In this document: positions 37,801-48,135 of the stretch, in pieces
Layout: the number at the start of each line of letters is the position of its first letter
How positions within the stretch are numbered: the first letter of the stretch is position 1
Source of the DNA: Annulohypoxylon bovei var. microspora
Lineage: Eukaryota; Ascomycota; Sordariomycetes; Xylariales; Hypoxylaceae
NCBI GenBank assembly: GCA_022836615.1
Contig: MU405338.1
Span: 53,777-117,776 of the forward strand
Direction: 5' to 3'
DNA length: 64,000 nucleotides
The notes under the pieces: generated by a model
What the model was told of the DNA's origin: nothing
The model's input: the letters and a program-made list of their open reading frames with translations, nothing else
Databases searched by the model: none
Made by a program: the position numbers and the translations under genes

Positions 37801-40420
37801 TTTAAAAATTGTACTCATTTAATTATAATAATATTAGTAAATCTAAGGGTATAAAAATCATGTTAATAAATCCAACCTTAATTTAAATTCCTTTTTAATT
37901 TTTTAATTTTAATTATTTTTTATTTTTAGTTATAATTATTATAAATTTAATAATATTAATCATTTCATTAAGTATTTCTACTTGTTTTTAATTAATATTT
38001 TCACCTTTATTTAAAGAATTATTTTCTTTTATCGTATTATCGAAATTATTATCTTTAATTATAAATAATTAATAATTCTTTTTCTTTTTAACAAAAATCG
38101 ATCCATATATTAAAGTTAATTGCATTTTCAGCGTATATATTTTTTTATTTACTTTTTTAAGGGTAATATATTCGATTACGAAATTAATTATAACTTAATT
38201 ATATTATAATTATGCTTTCTTTAATAAAACATTATATAACTTATTTATATTTATCATATAAGTATAAATAATAAATAAAATCCTATTAATAATTAATGGG
38301 AAAACTATGTAATGGTAAATAAATAAGGTTAAATTATTAATTATTTTTAGTTTACACTTTTCTTTTAAATTTAATAATGTTAATTATAATTGTTTTATAT
38401 AAAATAAGTTAATTAATTTAAATAATGAATTATAATTAACCATATATTAATATATTTCTTTTTTTAAAACTTTATTATTAATGTATTTTATAAACGTCTT
38501 TTTATTATTTGTTTTTATTTAATTAATAAAAGTTAATAAAACCAATGTTAATTAAATAATTAAGCGTGTAAAATGTGGCTTATATTTATTATATTTATTT
38601 TGCTTTATTAATAATAATTTTAATTATTAATGTGTAAATATATTTAATTATTTTATTAATTATGCTTTTATGTTAAAGTTACGATTTAAAAATTATCCTT
38701 ATATAATATTAAGAAATGGATTTTATTATAAGAATTATCCAATATTTATGTGTTTTTTTTATTTATTTTCGTATATTTTAATTAAAATAATATCACCTTT
38801 TTTTGTTTATTATATTAATTCGGTTAAACCTTTTTTTCGTTGTTATATTTTCGTTTTAATTTTACGAAAACGTTAATGAAGTTTATTTTTTCTTAATAAT
38901 ATTAATTTTTATAAATCCTTTATTATTAAGTTATAAGGATAAAGAAAATTTATTCGTTATTTACTTTTATTTTTTTAATTATTAAGGTTTATTATTCCTC
39001 GTTTAACGGAAAATTTTATTACTTATTTACCTTAATTATTAATATTCATTACATCGTTATTATTATTTATAATGGGTGTTTTTACCTTTTGTTTTTTTAT
39101 TATTATTACGTAAAATATTAAGGTGTAATTTATTTTATTATTATTTAAGCTTAATTTTATAATATAATTATTTATTAAGGCTTCGTTTATTAATTTATTT
39201 GTGCTTTTTAATATTATTTAATTAATTTATATAAGGATTATATTTTTTCTTTTTTTAAATGTTATATTATTTTTTTTTTATAATAGGTTATATTTAATGC
39301 CGGTGGGTAAAGGTTTTCCTTTTTTTATAACTTTTTAAATTTATAACTTTTTATAAAAAAGTTTCGGCTTTTTATTATAATGTTATAATATATGTTTTTT
39401 AATTTTATAATTATAATATATATATGGTATTTTATTTCGTTTTCTTGATTTTAATCGTTTATATTAATATCTTATTATTAATTAATGATTTAGATTAATT
39501 GTAAATGAGGTATATTTGTTTTTAAATTTACGAAATGTTTTAATTTTAACGGTGATTAATGGTATTTTAATAATTTATATTATTATTAATACATTGGTTA
39601 AGTATATTAATAATGGAAAAGTTTTTATATTTAAAGTAATTATAATTATTAACATTAATTCTTTTTAATTATATATTATTAATTTAATTTTACGAATTAC
39701 CTTTTTAACGGTGAGTAATTTTTAATGTTTAAAATTTCGTTTTATTTTTTTTAAGAATTCTTTTTTTTTACTTAATTTTATTATTATTTATATAATGGAA
39801 TTTCGAATATTATGAAATGTATAATTATTATTAAAATGTTTTATTTTATTCGTTTTTTTTATTAAATATAAACGATTATTTATTTGTTTTTAAATTTATG
39901 TATTTTATTTGTTTTTTCTTAAACATATATATCGGTATAATCGATTTTTTAAGATTTTTATTTAATTATTATTAACTTAATTAATTAATTTTATAACTTA
40001 TTAAATGAATGTTAATAATTTCTTATTTAATTAACGTTTAAATTCTTTAATTTTTACCGATATTTATACATTATTAATGTTTTTTTATTATAGGAATTTC
40101 TTTTTAAATGCTTTTTATAATTTATTTTAATTATTTCGTTTTTTTAATATTAATATTTTATACCATTTTTTTAATTTTACTTAAAATCCGTTTTTAAATA
40201 ATAATTTCGCCATTAAATTAATTTATTCTTTTTTACTTATAATTTTTATTCGTTATTAAACTTTAATTAATATATCATTTAAATAATCTTATAAATCATC
40301 GCTTAATAATCTTTTAAAAATAACTTTATTTTTTATTACATTCATAACGGTGGTTATTAAATGGTTTTTAACTTTAATAATTATTTTTATTTTTTTATTT
40401 AATCTTAATTATTTAATTAT
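31881..40420. other. AT-rich, RIP-type degenerate DNA
   Basis: About 8.5 kb made almost wholly of A and T, dominated by TTAA, TAAT and TATA words, with stop codons in every frame every few tens of bases. No gene is readable. A 10 bp perfect hairpin TTATAACGTT-AAAA-AACGTTATAA sits at 31,943-31,966, just inside the border. The composition and the transition-only differences between repeat copies elsewhere point to RIP-mutated transposon remnants. Confidence 0.8.
32107..32230 (+). repeat. RIP-altered repeat, copy A (pairs with 41,646-41,769)
   Basis: This ~124 bp segment aligns without gaps to 41,646-41,769 at a constant offset of 9539. Every difference I checked is a transition (for example AATAATTATT versus AATAGCTATT). 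It is in the same orientation as the other copy. Homology fades at both ends. It may be part of an LTR or a dispersed repeat. Confidence 0.65.
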
Positions 40421-40423
40421 TAC

Positions 40424-40513
40424 ACGAGGTCCCCGTCGAAACGGGAACACACACCCCGATTTCGAAATCCGAAGTTTAACCGTAAACCGATGGTTCGATT
40501 CCCCGGTCTCGTT
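40424..40513 (+). other. tRNA-like segment with box-B-like motif
   Basis: Ends ACGAGGT (40,424-40,430) and GTCTCGT (40,506-40,512) can form a 7 bp acceptor-like stem with two wobble pairs. GGTTCGATTCC at 40,492-40,502 matches a Pol III box B. A run of seven T follows at 40,515-40,521. The T-stem pairs only partly and there is no proper D-loop, so this is not a functional tRNA. It may be a tRNA-derived repeat end. Confidence 0.25.
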
Positions 40514-40532
40514 CTTTTTTTACGCTCGCGGC

Positions 40533-40538
40533 CGGGGG

Positions 40539-40572
<34 letters not shown>

Positions 40573-40696
40573 GCCCCCCCCCCCCCCCGCGCGGGCGGGG
40601 GGGGGCGGGNNNNNNNNNNTTTTCTTTTTTTTATCTCCCTGCCGCCGGCGGTTGTTTGTGCCCGGGTGCCTTTTCCCCCCCCCCCCCCCCCCCCCG
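40533..40696. other. G/C homopolymer tract with 10-N assembly gap
   Basis: Long runs of G and then C are followed by ten N (40,610-40,619) and another C-rich run ending at 40,696. This is an assembly gap in low-complexity sequence. Open frames through it (glycine/proline runs) are artefacts. Confidence 0.9.
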
Positions 40697-40741
40697 GCGC
40701 CGGCCGCGAGCTACTAATTGCCTACTTTACCCTTTACCCGC

Positions 40742-40866
40742 TGTTGCCCCGTACGTTGTTGCCCCGTACGTTCCTTATCCTCCCGTACGCTACCCTGCCC
40801 TCCCGTACGCTGCCATCCCCGTACGCTGCCACCCCCGTACGCTCCGTCCCCCGGCCCTCCTGTACG
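40742..40866. repeat. CGTACG-containing minisatellite
   Basis: Seven units centred on CCCGTACG (the last degenerated to CTGTACG), spaced roughly 16-25 bp apart, in a C-rich segment. It escapes the AT shift around it. Confidence 0.7.
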
Positions 40867-40920
40867 ATATGTTATCTTTTCCTTATCCTTCAGATCAGAC
40901 CTTCGAACCGGTACGATAAC

Positions 40921-40992
40921 CGGTTCAAAAGGTGGTTCAAAAGGTGGTTCAATAAGTGGTTCAAAAGGTGGTTAGCCTGGTGGTTGAAAGTG
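40921..40992. repeat. GGTGGTTCAAAA minisatellite
   Basis: Five to six imperfect 12 bp units (GGTGGTTCAAAA and variants). Related units recur near 42,868-42,935 and in decayed form at 60,230-60,520, so this is a dispersed minisatellite family of the AT-rich block. Confidence 0.7.
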
Positions 40993-41152
40993 GGTCCCTT
41001 GGAGCGATGCACCCAATCAAATCTGCGACTAAAGTTTTTAACCAATTAAATCCCACCAGAAAAGATTGAGCTGGGGTCCTTTGCAGCGATGCACCCAATC
41101 AAATATGCGACTAAAGTTTTTAACCAATCAAACCCCACCAAAAAGATTGAGC
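40991..41152 (+). repeat. 81 bp tandem duplication
   Basis: Copies at about 40,991-41,071 and 41,072-41,152 share GCGATGCACCCAATCAAAT and the following CGACTAAAGTTTTTAACCAA, with few differences. A third related segment with GATGCACCCAATCA and TTTAACCAATTAAA occurs near 42,969-43,010. Confidence 0.75.
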
Positions 41153-41645
41153 TGCCACACATCAACCAGTCAAGCCACGCTCCCCGGACCTTCGCCACAG
41201 TTTTCGAATTTATTAATTAATTCATTCTTTTATTCATTTTTTTCCACTTGAAACCAACGCCACAATAACCCCTAAAATCGGGGCATTATACTTATTTATA
41301 AATTTCTAATAATTATTAAAGTGATTATAGATTTTAAGTTTTTTAATTAATTAATAATTTGTTTTTCGGGACTTGTAAATCCATTTATTTATATATTCGG
41401 AAAATATTATTACATTTATTTATTCGTTACCGTTAATTTATTTATATTTTTTAATAAATTTTAATATCTTGTTTATTAATTAATTATTAATGTAATTGGA
41501 AATATGGTATACGAAAATAACGAAGTAAAAGTTTTTTATGAATTATTTTTTATATTTATTTTTTTTTTTTTTATTAATGTTATTTATTATTTATAATGGG
41601 AAAAACGTAAATTTAATTTATAAATTATAAAGCTTTTATTAAAAT

Positions 41646-41769
41646 AATAAAAGGTAGGTTTTTATTATAATAATAAATTGGTTTTTTTAAAAGTGTAATT
41701 AATTTAATTTTTTAAAGTGTAATAGCTATTAAGTGGGGCTAACCTTTAATTACGTGCATTAACCTTATA
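41646..41769 (+). repeat. RIP-altered repeat, copy B (pairs with 32,107-32,230)
   Basis: Same-orientation copy of the 32.1 kb repeat. It retains more G and C at the variable sites than copy A, so it is the less mutated copy. Confidence 0.65.
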
Positions 41770-42100
41770 AATTTAAATAAATTATTAAAACATTAATTAA
41801 CTTAATTTATATTTTTAAATATAAATATTATAATTTTAAAAATAAAAAATTATTATTTTTTTTTTTTTTTTTATTAATAAAAATAACCTTATTTTTAACT
41901 TTATATAATATAAATTTAAAATTTTTAGGGTCTTTTTTTTCTTTTACCCGGTACGGCCCTCCACAATGTCCGGGAAAACGCGACCTACGCAAGCTCCGAA
42001 GCGTTTTTGCCCTCCCAAAGTTACGGGGACCGGGAAAAAGAAAAAAAAAACCCCAAAAATTTTTCTTCGCAGAAAGCTGTTGGTTAGGAAAAGGTCCAAG

Positions 42101-42204
42101 AAAGGGGTGGAAAACGGGGTGGAAAACGGGGTAAAAAACGGGGTAAAAAAAGGGTAAGAAAAGGGGTGGGAAAGGGGGTGGAAAAGGGGGGCAATAGGGT
42201 GGAA
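42101..42204. repeat. purine-rich tandem repeat (GGGGTGGAAAAC units)
   Basis: About eight imperfect 10-13 bp units of GGGGTGGAAAAC, decaying to GGGTAAAAAA variants. It is entirely purine-rich apart from single T and C positions. Open frames through it are repeat-derived. Confidence 0.65.
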
Positions 42205-42246
42205 AAAAAGACAGAATCCGTCCGGAGGACATCACCACTCATCTAA

Positions 42247-42600
42247 TTGACTGATTGATTGACTAACTTACTGACTGGTTGAAACCTTAGTTGAAAAGCT
42301 AGTCCAAAAGCTGGTTGAAAAGCTGGTTGAAAAGCTGATTAAAAAACTGGTTGACTTACTGACTAATTGATTGATTGGTCAATTGGTCAATTGGTCAAAT
42401 AGATAACTAAACACCTGACTGACTTACTGACAGGTTAACTGGTTGAATACCTGATCAACTAATTGACTGACTGGTTGAAACCCTGGTTCAAAAGCTGGTT
42501 GATTCAACAACTGGTTGAACAGCTGATTGACTTACTTACTGACTGACTTACTGACTGACTTACTTACTGATTAAACAACGGGTTGAACAGCTTACTGACT
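42247..42600. repeat. complex minisatellite (GACTGACTT / CTGGTTGAAAAG units)
   Basis: Interleaved short units: runs of ACTGACTGACTTACTGAC and of AAGCTGGTTGAAAAGCTGG. No coding potential. This kind of array is typical of subtelomeric DNA. Confidence 0.65.
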
Positions 42601-42661
42601 CCCTGGCAAAAAGAACACATTCCCACATGGGGGGCTCCCACCGCCCCCCAAACCCCCGGAT

Positions 42662-42733
42662 CCTAACCCTAATCCTAACCTTACCCCTAACCCTAATCCT
42701 ATCCTTACCCCTAACCCTAATCCTAACCACTAA
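42662..42733. repeat. interstitial telomere-like repeats, 24 bp higher-order unit
   Basis: Three consecutive 24 bp units made of CCTAAC, CCTAAT, CCTA[A/T]C and CTTACC hexamers, that is, variants of the CCCTAA/TTAGGG telomere repeat. The third unit degenerates at its end. It is embedded in the 42.2-43.2 kb island, not at a sequence end. Confidence 0.75.
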
Positions 42734-43172
42734 CCCTACGTAGGCTTGAAGGCTTACGTGGTCTTGAAGACCTAATCTTCAACACAGGTCAATTCGTTTT
42801 TATACAGCTAAGTAAAGTGGGTGACTAATCAACCCCTGGAAAAGTGGCCCCTGCGCGCGCGAAAGGTAGTTCAAAAATGGCTTGACACGTGGTTCGAAAA
42901 GTGGCTAATTAAAAGGGTGGCTTAAAAAGGCTGCTGCGTAGGCAATTAAAAGGTAGGTCTAAAAAGAGGATGCACCCAATCAGAGGAGTGGATGAATTTA
43001 ACCAATTAAAAACGTTTTGCCAAGGCCAGCTAAGCTCGAAAGGGCTTATCAATTACTTATCAGTTTCTTATCAATTACTTTATCAATTACCTTATTAATT
43101 CCTTATTAATTTATGACTCATTTATGAGTCATTTCCAAAAGTTTGAGCGTAATAGTGTCCTCCGGACGGATT

Positions 43173-46100
43173 ATTATTAATAAAAATTATTACATAAATT
43201 TTTTAAAACTTAATATAATTTTTAATATTAATTAATAAATAATAATTATTAAATTTAAACTTATATTACTTTTTTTTATATTACGATTTTTTTAATAAAA
43301 ATTTATTAAAAATAATAATTAAAATGTAATTATAAATATTATTAAACTTATAAAATAATTATTTTTAAAAAATGTTATTAAAATTAAAACGAATAATTAA
43401 AACGACGTTATAAAAAATTACGTAAAAAAATTTAATAAAAATTATTATTATTAAAAAAATTTATCGAAAAAATTAATAAACGTTTAAAAATTAATGAACA
43501 CATTAATTATCACCTTTAATTTAAATAAAACCTTGGAAAACTTCGTAAAAAAATTATAAAAAAATATTAATTATTAAATTTATTTAATGATAATATAAAC
43601 TTTTTTCGTAATATATTAAAAAAGCATGAAAATGCCGAAAATAATTATAATAAAAAATTCATTTATGAAAAATATTTAATAATTAACCATTATAAAATAT
43701 CTTTAAATTATTTAAAAATAAAAAAAATAAAAATATAATAATTTAAAAAAAATTAAATTATAAATTTAATATATAATTAATATAATTTAATTATTTATAT
43801 ATAATATTTTTATTATACGATATATTTTAAAATTAAAATTTAATAAATTTTATTAATTATTATTTAATAAAATGTTTTAAAATTATAACCACCGGTTTTA
43901 AATTTTAATTACCTTAATGTTATATTATTATTTTAATTACCATTTCTTTATATATCATTATATTAACTTATTATAAATTTTTATAAACTTTTTACTTTTA
44001 TAAAACTTTTTATTAATAATGAAATTAAACTTCTTTTTTAATATATTAATATTTACCATTTTATTTATTTTAATTAAAACTTATTATTAAGTTTATAAAC
44101 ATTTAATAATAATTTTTTTTATTTTATTATATATTATGTTTATTACGTTATAATTAAAAATATTTAAATTAAAAACGAAAAATAAAATCGCTTTTATAAC
44201 AATTATTTAATATAAAATACACCATTTTTATTTAAATTTATTAATATTAATTAACTTATTATTAAAATACTTACCGATAATATATTATTAATTAATTAAT
44301 ATTATTTTTATGTTTTAAATTATTTTAATAATAAATTATAATTATAATATTTTTATTCTTTTATTAAATAATAATAATAATTTATAAATTAATATTTTAT
44401 TATTTTAAATTTTAAATATTAAAATTTCCTTAAAATTATCCCGGAAAAATGGAACTTACTTTAATTCGGAAATGTTAACAATTTATTTAAAAAATTATTT
44501 TTAAATGCCTTTAACAAATCATTTAACATAATTAATTTTAAAAACCTTTTTAACCTTTTTTTAATTATCATTTATTATAATAAATTTTATCGTATTATTA
44601 AAACGTTATATAAGTTATAACTTTATTATATCATTTTAATTATTAATAAAAAGTAATTTAAAAAAAACCATATATATAAATATATAAAAACTTATTAATA
44701 AAATAACCTTTTTAATGGTTATTATAATATTATCCTTTTTTACATAAATATCCATAAGTTTTTTAACATTAATATTTTCACTTTTATCCTAAAGGCGGAC
44801 CCCACTTTCTAAGGCAATAAAAATAAATTATGCACATATATATTTATAATTTTAAATAAATTAAATTAATGTAATTTAAAGATAATTAATTAATACCACG
44901 ATTAACCATGCTTTTTTTTAAAAAAAATTTTTCCGGAATATTTTTTCGCTTATTTTACATAATTAATATTTATTAAAACAATTTTATTATTTTTTAATAA
45001 TCTTAATAAAATTTATAACCTTAATATATTTAAAGAAATAAATTATAATTACAAAAAAATTAAAATGGAAATAATTAATAACTTCCTTTAATCATAAAGT
45101 AAAAATTAATTACATAATATAATTAAAATAAAACATATTTATTTTAAAGCATAAAAAAATAAAAAATTATTAAAGGATAAAGTTAATAATAATACTTTTT
45201 TTTTTAATTTTTTCGACTCGGTTTATTATAACGATTATTTTAAAGATATATATAATTAATATAACTCCAATAATAATAATTACAATGATAATAATAACGA
45301 ATTAATTTAACTTTAAAAACGGGTATAATCTTTATTAAAAATTAATTATTACACCGTTAAAAAAATTAAAAATATAAAACATAAATTTATTATTAATAAT
45401 AATAATCTTAAAATTAATTTATTATATGTGCGTGGTGTTAAAAATTGGATAAATAATTTAAATATAAATGGCATAATTAAAATATAAATCATTCCGCTTA
45501 AATTAAATAAAGTTAATAAAAAAGCTTTAAATAAATCGGCTCGGTAATTTTTTATATTATATAATAATTAAGTAATTAATGTTTCCTTCTTATGGTTAAA
45601 TAATAAATAAATTTTAAATGAACTTTATAATAAGTTTAATTAATTACTTATAATTAATTAAAAAAATATATAATAAATAATTTAACATGTTAAATACACT
45701 TAAATATAATAAAATTAATTAAATAATAATTTAATTAAAATATTTTAATAAATAATATATATATATAAATTCATACGGAATTACAATATATAATATATAT
45801 ACATATACATGGAATAACAATAAATAAATAAAGTTTAATAAATATTAAAATAAATGTAAGGTTATTATTATAAAAAATAACGATAAAAAAAGAAAACGGT
45901 TAATTATAAAGTATAATATAAAAAGTATTTCCATGCGCACGTAATTTATATAAGTAAATATATATTAATTAAATTAAAACTAACGGTGAATATATAACAA
46001 TGTTTAAAATAATTACATTAACGTATAATTAATTTAATTAATTTAATTTAATAAACTTAATTTTATTTAAATGGGGTTAAATTAACTTAATTTAATAAAA

Positions 46101-47129
46101 CCATCGTGAATTAAATTAATGTAATATGGTATATTAATTATAAAGTTTTAATAAATATTAAACTCCATTATTAATAATTATTAAAAATTATTATTAAATT
46201 TAATGGTAATATTAATAAATATTAATAAAAAACTTTTATAGCAATTATTATGATAAGTAAATATATGTGGCGTTAATAAAATTTTATTTTCAAATATAAT
46301 AAATATTATAATTACGTACGTAATTATTTTTATTAAATAAAATAAAATATATTATTATAATGATAAAATTTTTCTTATTATTTATATATATATAATCATT
46401 ATAACAATTATATTACTAGTTATAAAACTTAATTTAAATAAAACATGAAATTATTATATATTTTTAAATATAAAAATAACGATAATAAAAATATTTAAAT
46501 TTTACATATTATGAATAACTTTATATATTACGAAATATATATTAAAATAAAGCCTTAAATTCAAGGAATTTATTAATATATATTATAATGTTATTAACGT
46601 TATAATTCGCAAGTTATTTATAAAAATAACTTAAATTATATAATTTAAACTTTTTAATTTCATCGTTATTTTAAACCAACGCTTTAATTACCATTAAAAT
46701 TACCACCTTTGTATGCGTTTTTAATTAACGATAATATCCTTTTAAACACGCTTTTAAATAATTTATTTTTTTAATAAATATATAATTTAAATTAATAATA
46801 CCTTCGTAACACCCCCGATTCGGGGGCTTTAAATTTAATATTAAACTTTTATTTAAATTAACGATAATTTATTTAAATTAACGATAACCCATTTAAATTA
46901 ACGATAACTTATTTAATTCGATTATAATTTACTTAAATTAATTATAACCCATTTAAATTAATTATAACCCATTTAAATTAACGATAACCTTTATAATACC
47001 TTTAAATTAAATTAAATTTCCATTTAAACGAGTTAAAAAATAATAAGGTTAAATAAATAAACGACGACGAGCTTACGGCGTGGATTAAAAGGTGGCTTAA
47101 TTTCGTGGAAATTAACGACGATAATATAA
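43173..47129. other. AT-rich, RIP-type degenerate DNA
   Basis: Nearly 4 kb of A/T-dominated sequence without readable genes, like the block before 40.4 kb. A hairpin CCCCCGATTCGGGGG lies at 46,812-46,826. Confidence 0.75.
46850..46990. repeat. 21-22 bp tandem repeat (ATTTAAATTAACGATAACC)
   Basis: About seven imperfect copies of ATTTAAATTAACGATAACC, with C/T and A/G variation between copies consistent with RIP. It immediately precedes the left copy of the hAT-like element. Confidence 0.65.
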
Positions 47130-47137
47130 ATGGGAAT

Positions 47138-48127
47138 TTATTTCAACGAACTTAAACTAATATTTAAGAATTTCGTTTATACCTTTTTAACCACATTATT
47201 TTTTAACTAATTAAACGCGTTATATCTTTTTTTTTACCCCACCCCACGAATTCCCAAAGTTTGGTTTAAAAACCAATGGTTTTTAATTTTATTATTTATT
47301 ATTTTAAAAAAAACCTCACTTTTTAATCGACTTTTAATCGACCTTTCAATCGACCCTTTAATCGACCTTTTAATCGTATGATTAATGATATATTTTTTTA
47401 AGTAAGTGATAATTTATATGTTAAAAATATTTATTAACTTTTTTTTAAATTTATATAACCTTTAAATCGCGGTTTAAGTCGCGGTTTAAGTCGCGTTTTA
47501 AATCGCGCATTACGTTTTTTAATAAAAATATTAACATAATATTAATTATAATAAATTAACACATAAATAGCTTGGACGCAAAACTATTTAAGATGGATCA
47601 AATATAAGGGAACTAGTTAATAAATATGTTTCGTAAGCTTGCCGGCTTCTTTTAATTATATGGTGGTGGTTTTTATAAGGGGTCTTTTTATAAGGAAAAT
47701 GGTGGTCTTAACATCGGTTTAAATTGATCTTTACGCACGTTGGGTTAATTGGGAAGGTTTTAAAAATAGTTACAAGGCTTATACGAAGCATGATATATTT
47801 AATTTTATTGTTTTGAAAAGCGCTGTATAAATTGTGATGGTATCGCGACTAAAAACGTTATTAAACTCTTTTGAAAAATTTCGATTTTAAATACGTATCT
47901 TGACGTCGGATTTTTTTGCGTAAAAAAATAATCGTGGGTGTTGCTAATATACGAATTTTTTTAGACCCATTTATATTTAAATTACAATTCGAAGAACGCC
48001 ACGCTTTAGCCCCACAGATACATTGATACGGACCATGGCTGCTAAGGCCATGTGGCTGAAGCGGGCGGGCGCGAGCGGGCGTAGCCTGCTCGTTTCTTTG
48101 AATTGTGGGTTGAATTCGTTAAGATAA
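47138..48127 (-). mobile_element. hAT-like non-autonomous transposon, copy L
   Basis: A 990 bp element with ends TTATTTCAACGAA (left) and TTCGTTAAGATAA (right), the RIP-altered forms of a 13 bp terminal inverted repeat TTATCTCAACGAG. It is bounded by an exact 8 bp duplication ATGGGAAT (47,130-47,137 and 48,128-48,135). It is the reverse complement of the element at 55,646-56,601 along nearly its whole length. Subterminal arrays of TTTTAATCGAC (47,318-47,375) and GGTTTAAGTCGC (47,465-47,505) resemble transposase-binding repeats. No transposase frame. The GC-richer end near 47,985-48,120 has a 9 bp stem. An 8 bp target duplication suggests the hAT superfamily. Confidence 0.85.
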
Positions 48128-48135
48128 ATGGGAAT

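Larger units (their letters stand above)
42215..43172. mobile_element. TIR-bounded 958 bp island, possible DNA element
   Basis: AATCCGTCCGGAGGACA at 42,215-42,231 is the exact reverse complement of TGTCCTCCGGACGGATT at 43,156-43,172, giving a 17 bp perfect terminal inverted repeat. Between them lie the CTGACTGACTT minisatellite, telomere-like repeats and GGTGGTTC-type units, with ordinary GC content. No target duplication is visible (flanks GACAG and ATTAT) and no transposase is encoded. It could be a non-autonomous element or a chance-preserved subtelomeric block. Confidence 0.45.

Noticed and set aside
40424..40513. A tRNA gene with acceptor-like stem, box B and T-run terminator
   Set aside because: The 7 bp outer stem and GGTTCGATTCC are present, but the T-stem has only two good pairs, no D-loop GG can be found and the 90-nt length does not fold as a cloverleaf. 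Kept only as a low-confidence tRNA-like segment.
40350..40919. Long open frames rich in glycine and proline
   Set aside because: They run through G/C homopolymers and the N gap, so they are artefacts of low-complexity sequence.
41966..42157. Lysine-rich 63-codon frame
   Set aside because: Its second half is only translation of the GGGGTGGAAAAC tandem repeat (GVENGVENGVKNG); not a gene.
46812..46990. A CRISPR-like array (hairpin followed by regular repeats)
   Set aside because: The repeats are contiguous 21-22 bp units without unique spacers, in a fungal RIP-type block; it is a tandem repeat.
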